In this document: positions 1-8,475 of the stretch, piece by piece
Numbering within the stretch: position 1 is the first letter of the stretch
Layout: every line of letters begins with the position of its first letter
Virus record (IMG/VR): IMGVR_UViG_3300042430_002694
Coordinates: 186,001-250,000 of that record
Strand: one strand, 5' to 3'
DNA length: 64,000 nt
DNA from: a virus
Notes under the pieces: generated by a model
Told to the model about the DNA's origin: nothing
Seen by the model: the letters and a program-made list of their open reading frames with translations, nothing else
Databases searched by the model: none
Program-made: the position numbers and the translations under genes

Positions 1-293
1 TAGTATGGACCGTTTCAGCAAACGGCCAGCTCCGATTTGGGTTAGGCTACCCTTACGACAACAATATCCCAACCGATATTAGCAGATTAAATATCAAGCT
101 TGAGTCTACGACTATTCTTGATTACGTATCGGCTGCTAGTACTCAGGTTACGAATCAGTTATTAACTAAATTATCTCAAGCTGGACTGCAATTCATACAG
201 AAGCTTGAGTGTCCAACTGAAGAGATTGACTTGGACATGTACCCAACTATTCAAGTTAATGAAATCAAAAATATCAGAGACCAACGTCGATGA
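1..293 (+). CDS. 3' part of a CDS cut by the window start
   Basis: A frame read from base 3 stays open for 96 codons and stops at TGA 291-293, overlapping the ATG of the next gene (ATGA). The visible C-terminus ends in an Arg-rich tail (RDQRR). I do not recognise the family. The tight overlap suggests translational coupling to the tagged protein that follows, so a virion or late protein is possible, but that is inference. Confidence 0.6.
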   Translation, partial: VWTVSANGQLRFGLGYPYDNNIPTDISRLNIKLESTTILDYVSAASTQVTNQLLTKLSQAGLQFIQKLECPTEEIDLDMYPTIQVNEIKNIRDQRR

Positions 294-1726
294 AACACAT
301 ACAGCTATACGAAAGCTGGATATTTGAGAATGTCCAAGCAGCAAAAGCATACATGCTTAAGAGAGCAGCACAGTCTCTAGGAAAAGAAGTAAGTGAACTT
401 ACTCCTGAGGAACAGACTCGTGCTCTAAACAATCGTCAATACCTAGAAGTACTTGAATTACTTGGTCAAAAATACAATGGTTACTTAGGAACTTTCGTTA
501 AATTCCATTTCGAACAGAGAATTTCAGTAGACCAATTGAAACAACTATTGGACCAAATGATTAAGTACCGTCAACTAGTTAGCACTCTTCCATATACACT
601 AGATGCCTATTCAAACGGAAATCCTGAACCTGGATCTACAGTTTCAGGTTTTGAAGCGCTAATGGACCAGTTCAGAACATTTGAATTTAATTCCAAAGGT
701 AAATGGATAATTGATGCTCTTCCTAGAGAACTTAGAGATCAGGCTCGTGCTCTTGATCCGGAAAAACAAAAGGAACTTATTCGTATTGGTTGGACAATCG
801 CTGATCAGGGCGAAGCTATTCAAAAGAGAGTAATGTCCAAAGTTGCTCGCTACCGAACTATTCAAGATTTCATGAAGTATGCATTAGATATTTCAAGCTC
901 AGATGAAGGTTCTCAAAAATTAGTAGCTCAAGCTGAAAGTCTTTCTCCTGAAATTCAGGTAATGTACGATGATAATAATTACGTGGTCTTTTCAGTTAGG
1001 ACTGAAGCTGCACAGAAAGCAATATTCCGTATGGCTAACTGGTGTCTAAACACTGGAAGTTGGGACTCTTATGTAAGTCGTGGAGTTCAATTAAATATCC
1101 TTAACTTTAATGTTCCGAATAGTGATCCAATGTTTGTAACTGGAACAACAGTCCTTGCCTCAGACTCAAGTGTTAAAGCGTCACACGATGCAAACGACCG
1201 CAATATAAAGAAAGATTCTGATCCAGCTACTCATTTACAAATGAACGGCTATCCGGAAGATCTTGTTAATCAAGTAATTGCACTACTTCCGTCTGAGATA
1301 GTGGTGAAGACTGTTCTTGCAAATATTATGTCTAAAGCAGGAGTTGATGCAAAGATCCAATCACTTGCGGTTGCAGGTCATGATCTAGAAACCCTAACTG
1401 ATCCAGTCGCTAGAGAACAGGTTGAAAGAGATTTGCTAATTATTATTGATAACGAATTTGAATCAGAGAATTTCTCAACTGAAGCAATGTTGGAAGGATT
1501 CAAGAAACATGGAATACTTTCAATGTTCGCTGCTAAGCTATACCATAAACTTCTAGTAGGTAAAATCTCTCAAGAAGATGTTGATGCAATCTTTGCTAAG
1601 ACAGAAAGAGGCTTTGAACTCTTAACCAGAAATGTAAACAACTGGCCTGATCCAAAGATTAAGGCAAAGATTACTGCCGTGCTTGCCGCGAAAGATCAAA
1701 TTCTGAATTTAGCAAGAACTGTCTAA
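290..1726 (+). CDS. Unknown 478-aa protein with capsid-targeting-like N-terminus
   Basis: Starts MKHIQLYESWIFENVQ, a variant of the short amphipathic N-terminal tag shared by about ten proteins in this window (compare 3625, 25720, 48458). The body is soluble and mixed charged/hydrophobic, with no motif I recognise. The ATG overlaps the stop of the upstream gene by 4 nt. By analogy with T4 internal head proteins, whose N-terminal targeting peptide is cut by the prohead protease after an h-x-E site, this may be a head-packaged protein. That is inference; the enzymatic function, if any, is unknown. Confidence 0.7.
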   Translation: MKHIQLYESWIFENVQAAKAYMLKRAAQSLGKEVSELTPEEQTRALNNRQYLEVLELLGQKYNGYLGTFVKFHFEQRISVDQLKQLLDQMIKYRQLVSTLPYTLDAYSNGNPEPGSTVSGFEALMDQFRTFEFNSKGKWIIDALPRELRDQARALDPEKQKELIRIGWTIADQGEAIQKRVMSKVARYRTIQDFMKYALDISSSDEGSQKLVAQAESLSPEIQVMYDDNNYVVFSVRTEAAQKAIFRMANWCLNTGSWDSYVSRGVQLNILNFNVPNSDPMFVTGTTVLASDSSVKASHDANDRNIKKDSDPATHLQMNGYPEDLVNQVIALLPSEIVVKTVLANIMSKAGVDAKIQSLAVAGHDLETLTDPVAREQVERDLLIIIDNEFESENFSTEAMLEGFKKHGILSMFAAKLYHKLLVGKISQEDVDAIFAKTERGFELLTRNVNNWPDPKIKAKITAVLAAKDQILNLARTV

Positions 1727-1737
1727 GACTTATTTAG

Positions 1738-1743
1738 TATAAT
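1738..1743 (+). promoter_or_regulatory. TATAAT-type promoter box
   Basis: TAGTATAATA context; the hexamer ends 7 nt before the ATG at 1751, leaving room for almost no 5' leader. Confidence 0.5.
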
Positions 1744-1750
1744 AGTCTTA

Positions 1751-2365
1751 ATGATAGACAATTTACAACTTATTAAACCCCTTTTAAACTTTTCAGAGAA
1801 GGGAGACTTCTATATGCTGTACGTGTTTAAACGTAAGAAGGATCAGCCGGAGGGAGAGAGAGACAATCACCAGTCAGTTAGAACAATCAAAACCTATTGT
1901 ATTGAAAGCCTTGACCATTTAGATAGAAGATGGGAAGAGATCTTGCAGTTATGTGAGATGTTTAAGGCTCGTGCATACATTCATGTACAAAAACAGAATC
2001 ATTTTGACGTTAGCTTAAACATGATGGTTGCTCTTGCTCAAAGAATTCAAGACGGCAACACCAATCAAAAGGGTCTGTTCGACTCAGTCGTCGGTCAAAT
2101 CAAAACTCAAGAAAAGAGATGGATTGTTGATATCGATACTAAAGATGAGATCACAGTTCATAGGATCGTTCATATAATCGATTCAAATATAAAGCCTGAG
2201 GGCTCAAAGATTATTACATGTATTCCAACCAAGAACGGTTATCACCTGATCACCAAGCGTTTTGATGTATTGGAGTTTACAAAATACATGAAACTTCAAG
2301 GAGATGTTCCAGATATTCAAAAGAAGAACCCTACTTTATTATATTATCCAAATAGTTTAGATTAA
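1751..2365 (+). CDS. Primase-polymerase (AEP/PrimPol)-like protein
   Basis: A 204-aa protein. Around residue 128 it has DIDTKD after a hydrophobic strand, and around residue 162 KNGYHLI; an acidic DxD motif followed by a G-x-H strand is the arrangement of the archaeo-eukaryotic primase catalytic core. A third acidic motif is not clear, and the protein is short, so it could be a minimal primase or an inactive relative. It has its own promoter box and is followed 2 nt later by a small membrane protein. It would fit phage DNA replication in the cytoplasm. The assignment rests on two motifs only. Confidence 0.4.
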   Translation: MIDNLQLIKPLLNFSEKGDFYMLYVFKRKKDQPEGERDNHQSVRTIKTYCIESLDHLDRRWEEILQLCEMFKARAYIHVQKQNHFDVSLNMMVALAQRIQDGNTNQKGLFDSVVGQIKTQEKRWIVDIDTKDEITVHRIVHIIDSNIKPEGSKIITCIPTKNGYHLITKRFDVLEFTKYMKLQGDVPDIQKKNPTLLYYPNSLD

Positions 2366-2367
2366 TT

Positions 2368-2565
2368 ATGCAAAATCAAATCATTCAAGACGTATGTCTT
2401 TATTTCTTATTCGGTATTTGTTGGATGATACTCGTTGAGTACATCGACTCCAAACAACCTGAGAAACAGTTAACTGTAATTGCTAGAATAGTAATTATCG
2501 TAACGTGGCCGCTAGCCGCATTCATTGGGATCCTAACCCTAATTCGAAAATCATTAAACAATTAA
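2368..2565 (+). CDS. Small membrane protein, 65 aa
   Basis: Two hydrophobic segments (about residues 8-25 and 37-58) separated by a charged stretch (DSKQPEKQ) predict two transmembrane helices. It lies 2 nt after the primase-like gene and 2 nt before the next gene, so it is probably in one operon. Function unknown. Confidence 0.6.
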   Translation: MQNQIIQDVCLYFLFGICWMILVEYIDSKQPEKQLTVIARIVIIVTWPLAAFIGILTLIRKSLNN

Positions 2566-2567
2566 CA

Positions 2568-2777
2568 ATGGCAAAAACCGTAGTAGTAAAAGAACAGTTC
2601 AGAACAAACGAACTAAGCCTAAACCCAGGTGGGTACACAGTTACCGTAGTATATTCAAACGGCGACAAGCGAGTTTATAATAACGTAAAGAATCCCAAAG
2701 CCTACATTGGATCAATATCGAAAGCACAAGATGTTTCTCAAGCCCTAGTTGACGGAGAACTTTATTGGTCTCGATAA
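2568..2777 (+). CDS. Small unknown protein, 69 aa
   Basis: The start is placed at ATG 2568 (MAKTVVVKEQF), 2 nt after the upstream stop, rather than at an in-frame non-ATG codon at 2505 inside the previous gene. The product is beta-rich and basic (GGYTVTVVYSNGDKRVY). No family recognised. Confidence 0.6.
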   Translation: MAKTVVVKEQFRTNELSLNPGGYTVTVVYSNGDKRVYNNVKNPKAYIGSISKAQDVSQALVDGELYWSR

Positions 2778-2781
2778 ATAA
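2774..2781 (+). promoter_or_regulatory. ATAAATAA late-like promoter box
   Basis: GATAAATAAC 12 nt before the glycosyltransferase start at 2794. It resembles the T4 late promoter box TATAAATA. Confidence 0.4.
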
Positions 2782-2793
2782 CTAGAAAGCACT

Positions 2794-3600
2794 ATGCATA
2801 AATTAAGTTTCGTTTGCACGTCCTATCGTAGGTACCGTTGCGTTGAACGAATAATCGAACAGTACTTACAACAAGACTATCGAAATGCTGAGCTAATTAT
2901 CTTAAATACTGATACTGACAATCCATTTCGGTTATCTGATGGATTGCTGTATGCAAATATTACAGTAATTAATAATTCAATTGATTACGTTACTGGATTA
3001 CCGTATACTAATCGTGGAGCCATTTGTAGAGATGCAGTCTCCCATGCAACTGGCGACTACTTCATGTTAGCTGATGACGATGATGTTTACTTGCCTTGGC
3101 ATTTTAGACAAGCAGTTGAAGGTATAATTGAAATCGGGCACGATTCATGGAAACCTGAGATGAGTATGTTTGCGGCTCCTAATAAGCTAGAGCTTGTTCG
3201 TAATACAATGGAGGCATCCGTTATTGTAAAGATGCACAGAATCAGAGAGATTGGTTTCCGAACTGATGCAACCGGGTATGAAGGTTTAAGCTGGTACACC
3301 AAGCTTAGAGATGAGGGTCAATTGGACGAGCACAACCCACGATATATTCCTTCTTACTGCTTTAACTGGTCAGATCCAGCTGAATTGGCTGGCCATAAAC
3401 AGAGCGGCGATATCAACAATCCAAATAACTTTGAGAACCATAAGTTAAGTTCAAGAGATATTTCAGATAAGCCACTAGATCGCTGCGGCTCTCTAGAGAT
3501 TACTAAGTTCTATCAAAAGTACTTTGATTTCTTACGAGCAAATCAAGATAAGTTCAGTCAAGATCTTTGGGGCAGGTACGCAAAAACGTATATCGGTTAA
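2794..3600 (+). CDS. Family 2-type glycosyltransferase
   Basis: A 268-aa GT-A fold protein. The N-terminus (LSFVCTSYRRYRCVERIIEQ) is the nucleotide-sugar binding strand-helix typical of GT2, and LADDDDVYLP (about residues 90-99) carries the DxD metal/UDP-sugar motif. There is no transmembrane segment, so the enzyme is probably cytoplasmic. It is preceded by an ATAAATAA box and followed by the tagged nucleotidyltransferase. It may glycosylate DNA, a virion protein or a host surface polymer; the acceptor cannot be read from sequence. A second GT2 lies at 7749. Confidence 0.75.
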   Translation: MHKLSFVCTSYRRYRCVERIIEQYLQQDYRNAELIILNTDTDNPFRLSDGLLYANITVINNSIDYVTGLPYTNRGAICRDAVSHATGDYFMLADDDDVYLPWHFRQAVEGIIEIGHDSWKPEMSMFAAPNKLELVRNTMEASVIVKMHRIREIGFRTDATGYEGLSWYTKLRDEGQLDEHNPRYIPSYCFNWSDPAELAGHKQSGDINNPNNFENHKLSSRDISDKPLDRCGSLEITKFYQKYFDFLRANQDKFSQDLWGRYAKTYIG

Positions 3601-3611
3601 GAATTTGTCTA

Positions 3612-3619
3612 ATAAATAA
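3612..3619 (+). promoter_or_regulatory. ATAAATAA late-like promoter box
   Basis: AATAAATAAC lies 5 nt before ATG 3625 of the tagged nucleotidyltransferase. Confidence 0.4.
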
Positions 3620-3624
3620 CTTAG

Positions 3625-4770
3625 ATGAAACACTTAAAACCATACAACCAGTTCCTTAATGAGGGAGAATTCTACAAAGGAGAATTGAACTCTATATTCT
3701 GGCAGGACCAGAAGTTTAACCCAGAGGTTCGTACGAAACTTTTGCAGATTGCAACTGATTTCTATACTGACCTAAAAGTTGAAGCACCAATCATAGACAT
3801 TCATTTGACTGGATCTCTAGCTAACTTTAACTGGACAGAACACTCTGACTTGGACGTCCATGTTATTCTAGACTTTACTATTATCGGAGATGACGTTGAG
3901 CTTGTAAAGAAAGCAGTTGATGGATTACGTTTTATCTGGAATCTTAGACACCCAGTAAAGATCCAAGGTTTTGATGTTGAATTGTATGCACAAGACAAGG
4001 ACGAACCACACGTTGCATCAGGTTTATATTCCCTAATGAAAGACGAATGGATCACGGTTCCTGAACCAAGTAATCCACAGATTGACGAAAAGGATGTTTA
4101 CCGTAAAGTAGAGGCATTCATTACTGAAATTGAGGAACTTGAAAAGGAAGTAGTTAAGTCAGATTCAGATCAGGCTAGAGAAGTACAGGACAGAATCTCT
4201 GCTCTTAAACAGAAAATCATGAAGGCTCGTAAAGAGGGTCTTGCTGCAAACGGTGAGTTCTCTATCGAGAATCTAGTATTTAAACAGTTGCGTAATCAAG
4301 GTTACCTTGAGAGATTGATTGACTTAGGCGCTGATGCATATTCCCATATCTATTCTGAACCAAACGATTCACTAGACGATAAGCCATCTGATGTAAACGA
4401 AAATATCTCAATGGGAAAAGGCAGTTGCGTTCTAGTACTTGGTCCTGAAGTTCAGGGTCAAAAGAGACTATTCGCGTTTCATGCAGAATACATTAATGAA
4501 GTTGAACGAAACGGTTGGCAAGTAAAAATGGTTGGACTTGGCGCTCCAAGTCTGGTTGTTAATCAAGACGGTAGACTTGTTGCAAAGCAGGTTAACATGA
4601 ATGCTGCTAATCTAAAGAAGTTCGCAGGTCTTTCCAGCAATACAGTAGTCTTAAATTCAAAAACCAAGACCCCATACTGGCACCAAACCGTTAAGTACAC
4701 GAATCATCAAACTCTACTAAACGACATGGGTCGTACATTAATGTCAATTCCCGGAGTTTCTTTCGACTAA
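3625..4770 (+). CDS. Tagged nucleotidyltransferase-fold protein
   Basis: A 381-aa protein. Residues 1-15 (MKHLKPYNQFLNEGE) match the capsid-targeting-like tag. About residues 61-76 read GSLANFNWTEHSDLDVHV, the G-S...S-D-x-D motif of the polymerase-beta nucleotidyltransferase superfamily, with a possible third acidic residue in FDVELYAQD. A helical linker (about 150-200) and a C-terminal globular region (about 265-381) follow. It has its own ATAAATAA box. The family transfers NMP to nucleic acids, proteins or small molecules; the substrate here is unknown. The tag suggests the enzyme is packaged in the head and delivered into the host, which is inference. Confidence 0.65.
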   Translation: MKHLKPYNQFLNEGEFYKGELNSIFWQDQKFNPEVRTKLLQIATDFYTDLKVEAPIIDIHLTGSLANFNWTEHSDLDVHVILDFTIIGDDVELVKKAVDGLRFIWNLRHPVKIQGFDVELYAQDKDEPHVASGLYSLMKDEWITVPEPSNPQIDEKDVYRKVEAFITEIEELEKEVVKSDSDQAREVQDRISALKQKIMKARKEGLAANGEFSIENLVFKQLRNQGYLERLIDLGADAYSHIYSEPNDSLDDKPSDVNENISMGKGSCVLVLGPEVQGQKRLFAFHAEYINEVERNGWQVKMVGLGAPSLVVNQDGRLVAKQVNMNAANLKKFAGLSSNTVVLNSKTKTPYWHQTVKYTNHQTLLNDMGRTLMSIPGVSFD

Positions 4771-4788
4771 TCTTATCACTTACTGTAG

Positions 4789-4794
4789 TATAAT
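4789..4794 (+). promoter_or_regulatory. TATAAT-type promoter box
   Basis: GTAGTATAATAAC, 84 nt upstream of the topoisomerase large subunit; this promoter would leave a real 5' leader of about 75 nt. Confidence 0.5.
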
Positions 4795-4878
4795 AACAAC
4801 AAGCGTAAATACTATTGGGCTTGACAGAAATATCTATGTCTTAAAACTTTTAGGACTTTTACAAATACAATAGACAAT

Positions 4879-6714
4879 ATGGCATCAAACAAAGAAATCA
4901 GTAAAAAGTACCAGTTACTTGACGAGATCGAACACGTTCTGAAAAGACCGGGTATGTACATTGGCTCGACTAAACCTCACACAGGAAACGAATGGATCCT
5001 TGAAGATGATGTTTACGAAAAATACGAGCTAAGCTACAATCCAGGATTTTTGAAGTTATTCGATGAAATCATTTCAAACTCAGTGGACGAACACAAGAGA
5101 ACTGGTAAAATCAATACAATTAAAGTAAACGTTACTCTCGATACAATTACGGTATGGGATAACGGCGGAATTCCAGTAGTACAACACCCTGACCATAAAG
5201 TTTGGATTCCTGAATTAATCTTCTCTAATCTTAGAGCCGGTTCTAATTTCAATGACGATGAAGGTCGTACTGTCGCTGGAACAAATGGAGTTGGTGCATC
5301 GCTAGTAAATATCTTTTCAAAGAAGTTTATTATTGATACAGCAGACGGCAAGAATAGACTTTTACAAATCTTTACAGATAACATGTCAAAGAGAACCTCT
5401 GCTAAGATTTCAAAAACGGCTCAAGGCTTTACTGAAATAACTTACGTACCTGATCTTGCTCGTTTTGAAATGGAAGAGATTGACTCGGCTCATTGGAAAA
5501 TGATGCGTAAGCGAGTAATCGATATTGCTGCTGCAAATCCTGGACTTAAATTAGAATTCTGTGGAGAGAAATACAAGTTTAAAACATTTAAGGAGTACGT
5601 TGATCTTTACGTAAAGGATTCCATTTGGGAAAAGTCAAAGGACTGGGAGTTTGCAATGGGAGTTTCAAAGGATGGATACCAATCAATATCGTTCGTTAAC
5701 TCAATTCAAACAAAAGACGGTGGAACTCATGAGAACTATATCTTGAATCAGGTTATTGAGCATCTCAGAGTTATGATAAAGAAGAAGCATAAAGTTGATG
5801 TTAAACCTTCTGAAATCAAGAATCACATATTCCTTTTTATAAATTGTACAGTAATTAATCCAGCATTCTCTTCGCAAACTAAAGAGAAGCTTATTACTGA
5901 AGCAAAAGAATTTGGAACCAAGCATGACGTAACTGAAAAGTTCGCAAAAGCAGTCTTTACATCAGAAGTAATCCAGTCTCTACTTGATTGGATTGAACAA
6001 AAGAAAAATGCCGAGGAACGAGCAGAGCTTCGTAAACTAAACAAGTCCTTGGCGAATACAAAAGTTTTAAAATTAATTGATGCAAAAGGTAAGGATCGTA
6101 GCAAATGTGTCTTGGGAATATTTGAAGGTATGTCAGCACTATCTGCCGTTCGTAAATTCAGAGATCCTCAAAATTTTGGGGCCTTTCCATTAAAAGGTAA
6201 GTTCTTAAACGTCAGTGAGATGACAAACTCTGGAGTCATCCAGAATGATGAGGTCGTCCAGCTTATGGCATCATTAGGAATCAAATTAGGAGAGGAACCG
6301 GGTGATCTGAGATATGGAAAAGTATACATCTATACTGATGCAGATCCAGACGGAGACTCTATTGCAAGTCTACTAATCAACTTCTTTAATAAGTACTGGC
6401 CGGAACTATTTAATCAGGGCAGAATCTTTAAGGTAATGACCCCATTAGTTGTAGCTAAGAAAGGAAAAGAGGTAAAGCCATTCTATTCAAATGACGAGTA
6501 CTCTGCATGGGAAAAGAAAACCGGCGCAAGGGGCTGGGATGTTGAATACAAAAAGGGTCTTGCTGCACTAGAGGATGTAGAGTACAGAGACATTATTCAC
6601 AGCCCAGTTCTAGTTAATATACAGAATGACAAGCTGTACAAGGACAGTTTATCAAACTGGTTCGGGTCAGATTCAGAACCACGTAAAGAGAAACTACTTA
6701 AACTTTCAATATAA
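4879..6714 (+). CDS. Type II DNA topoisomerase, ATPase/TOPRIM subunit (GyrB/T4 gp39 type)
   Basis: A 611-aa protein combining the GHKL ATPase and TOPRIM modules that T4 splits between gp39 and gp60. GHKL motifs: FDEIISNSVDE (61-71, Mg/ATP-binding N box), DNGGIP (about 92) and GTNGVGA (about 132). TOPRIM motifs: EGMSA (about 416, catalytic Glu) and TDADPDGD (about 485, metal-binding acidic cluster). With the DNA-cleaving subunit at 9599 it should form a heterotetramer that relaxes DNA ahead of replication. The stop overlaps the start of the next gene (TAATG). Topoisomerase activity is well supported; whether it supercoils is not visible. Confidence 0.95.
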   Translation: MASNKEISKKYQLLDEIEHVLKRPGMYIGSTKPHTGNEWILEDDVYEKYELSYNPGFLKLFDEIISNSVDEHKRTGKINTIKVNVTLDTITVWDNGGIPVVQHPDHKVWIPELIFSNLRAGSNFNDDEGRTVAGTNGVGASLVNIFSKKFIIDTADGKNRLLQIFTDNMSKRTSAKISKTAQGFTEITYVPDLARFEMEEIDSAHWKMMRKRVIDIAAANPGLKLEFCGEKYKFKTFKEYVDLYVKDSIWEKSKDWEFAMGVSKDGYQSISFVNSIQTKDGGTHENYILNQVIEHLRVMIKKKHKVDVKPSEIKNHIFLFINCTVINPAFSSQTKEKLITEAKEFGTKHDVTEKFAKAVFTSEVIQSLLDWIEQKKNAEERAELRKLNKSLANTKVLKLIDAKGKDRSKCVLGIFEGMSALSAVRKFRDPQNFGAFPLKGKFLNVSEMTNSGVIQNDEVVQLMASLGIKLGEEPGDLRYGKVYIYTDADPDGDSIASLLINFFNKYWPELFNQGRIFKVMTPLVVAKKGKEVKPFYSNDEYSAWEKKTGARGWDVEYKKGLAALEDVEYRDIIHSPVLVNIQNDKLYKDSLSNWFGSDSEPRKEKLLKLSI

Positions 6715-7097
6715 TGACAGACAACAAAACGTTAATCCTTGCAGAGTTTGAAAAACTTAAAGGACAATTTGTAATCAATGCAAGCTGGGATATCGAAAGA
6801 TTAGTAGCAGTCGGAGAAGACGAGATGGACTATTACTGGATAACATACGATGGCCGAAAACTCAAATGGAATACTTGCGTTGGAGGTCTTATGCCACTTA
6901 AAGGCCATTTACGAGATAAAGATTATGCTGAGTTAGTTAGATTAGCTAAGCTAAACCATTTCGATCAGGCAACGGTTTGGGGAAATAGAAATCCGGAAGA
7001 GGCTGAAGCCTTTAATCAAAACCATATTGCTGAGCTTGTGCAATTACCCGAAGATCACAGGTTCCTAACGAAAGTTTGTCTAGAATTAAACTCATGA
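6714..7097 (+). CDS. Unknown 127-aa protein
   Basis: Starts in the TAATG overlap with the topoisomerase gene, so translation is probably coupled. The sequence is acidic and aromatic-rich (DEMDYYWITYDGRKLKW) with no recognised domain. It lies in the replication/phosphoesterase operon and overlaps the next start by 4 nt. Confidence 0.6.
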   Translation: MTDNKTLILAEFEKLKGQFVINASWDIERLVAVGEDEMDYYWITYDGRKLKWNTCVGGLMPLKGHLRDKDYAELVRLAKLNHFDQATVWGNRNPEEAEAFNQNHIAELVQLPEDHRFLTKVCLELNS

Positions 7098-7786
7098 AAA
7101 TAGAAGCACTATTCATATCAGACGTTCACCTTGGAAGTAAGGGCTCAAACGCGGCTGCGTTATTGGAAACGCTAAAGAAGTACGAACCTAAAAGGTTATT
7201 CATTGTGGGAGACTTCATTGACGGCTGGCTCTTGAAGAAGAGACACTATTGGACTCAAGACTACACTAACGTAATTAGAAAAATCTTGTCCTACTCAAAG
7301 AAGGGAACGATTGTAACCTACATTACTGGAAATCACGATGAGTTTCTAAGACACTATTCTCCACAGACTTTCGGTAGTAATATCGAAATCGTGGATGAAG
7401 TTATTTGGAAGGGATATTACATAACTCATGGAGACCTATACGATGGAGTCGTTAGCTTAAAATGGCTAGCTCATTTAGGATCAGCCGGTTATGAATTAGC
7501 AATTACCCTTGACCGATTCATGAAACGATTAGGATACAAAAAATCTCTGTCGAAATGGGCAAAGGATTCAGTGAAAGGTGCAGTTAAATTCATTACTTCA
7601 TTTGAAGATCAATTAGTTTATCAAGCAAAACGCCGAGGTTGCAAAGGAGTTATATGCGGACACATACATAAACCTGAAAACCGAACGATTGATTCAATCC
7701 ACTATCTTAACTGTGGAGATTGGATAGAAAATAACAGTTACATCATTTATGATAAAGGACATTTTAACCATTATAATTCCCTGTAA
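7094..7786 (+). CDS. LpxH-like metallophosphoesterase
   Basis: A calcineurin-like phosphoesterase with all metal-binding blocks: SDVHLGSKG, GDFIDGW, GNHDEF, THGD and GHIHKPE. The spacing and the GDFIDGW block resemble the UDP-2,3-diacylglucosamine hydrolase (LpxH) branch, which acts on lipid A precursors. The start is ATG 7094, overlapping the upstream stop (ATGA), rather than an upstream TTG. It overlaps the next gene by 38 nt. A role in host envelope remodelling or nucleotide hydrolysis is possible; the substrate is not proven. Confidence 0.75.
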   Translation: MKIEALFISDVHLGSKGSNAAALLETLKKYEPKRLFIVGDFIDGWLLKKRHYWTQDYTNVIRKILSYSKKGTIVTYITGNHDEFLRHYSPQTFGSNIEIVDEVIWKGYYITHGDLYDGVVSLKWLAHLGSAGYELAITLDRFMKRLGYKKSLSKWAKDSVKGAVKFITSFEDQLVYQAKRRGCKGVICGHIHKPENRTIDSIHYLNCGDWIENNSYIIYDKGHFNHYNSL

Positions 7787-8453
7787 GAACGAAGAGACTT
7801 ACATAATTAAAACACTAGAATCAATTGAAAGACAGAAATATTCAGAGGGCTTACGAGTTATAATAGCTGATGCAAACTCAACTGACTCTACTCGGAGTTT
7901 AATCGAAGACTTTGCAACTGATAGTAAACTATGTGTTGAAATAATTGATGGAGGTCCAGTTGCAGTAGGCCGAAACACTGGAGCAGATTTAGTAACTACT
8001 GATTGGCTACTTTTCATAGATGCGGATACTCAATTACTAAATCATGAAACCTTATTTAATTGCGTCTACCATACCATCTTTGGAACTTACGATATAATAA
8101 CGTGCACGGTTAAACCGGCTGAACCTAATGCTAAAGTATGGATTGCACATAAGTTATTTAGAGTGACCCAAGCTATTTTACCGGAATCATTTTGCCCAGG
8201 AGTATTCTTCTTAATTAGAAAATCAACATACCTGCAATTTGGTAAATTTGACGAGAGCGTGCAGCATTCAGAAGACTACTTATTATCTAGGAATATCAAA
8301 AAAGATAAGTTTTTAATATTACCAGACGGAGTTACTCAAGACGATAGGCGTTTTAAAAAAATGGGTTACTTTGGAATGTTTAAATTTATATTCAATAATT
8401 ACATTAATCGTAAAAACCTAGACCACTTTAGAAAAAACATAAACTATTGGTGA
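7749..8453 (+). CDS. Family 2-type glycosyltransferase
   Basis: A 234-aa GT-A enzyme. TIIIPCKNEETYI is the N-terminal nucleotide-binding strand, DANSTDST follows in the family position, and FIDADTQ (about residue 90) is the DxD motif. It resembles membrane-associated GT2 glycan synthases but lacks clear transmembrane helices. The start lies 38 nt inside the phosphoesterase gene, suggesting coupling and a shared envelope-modifying pathway. Confidence 0.7.
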   Translation: MIKDILTIIIPCKNEETYIIKTLESIERQKYSEGLRVIIADANSTDSTRSLIEDFATDSKLCVEIIDGGPVAVGRNTGADLVTTDWLLFIDADTQLLNHETLFNCVYHTIFGTYDIITCTVKPAEPNAKVWIAHKLFRVTQAILPESFCPGVFFLIRKSTYLQFGKFDESVQHSEDYLLSRNIKKDKFLILPDGVTQDDRRFKKMGYFGMFKFIFNNYINRKNLDHFRKNINYW

Positions 8454-8463
8454 TCAATTAAAG

Positions 8464-8469
8464 TACAAT
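8464..8469 (+). promoter_or_regulatory. Promoter box predicting a leaderless mRNA
   Basis: AGTACAATA; exactly 6 nt separate the hexamer from ATG 8476, so the usual initiation distance puts +1 on the A of ATG. Confidence 0.5.
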
Positions 8470-8475
8470 AACTAA

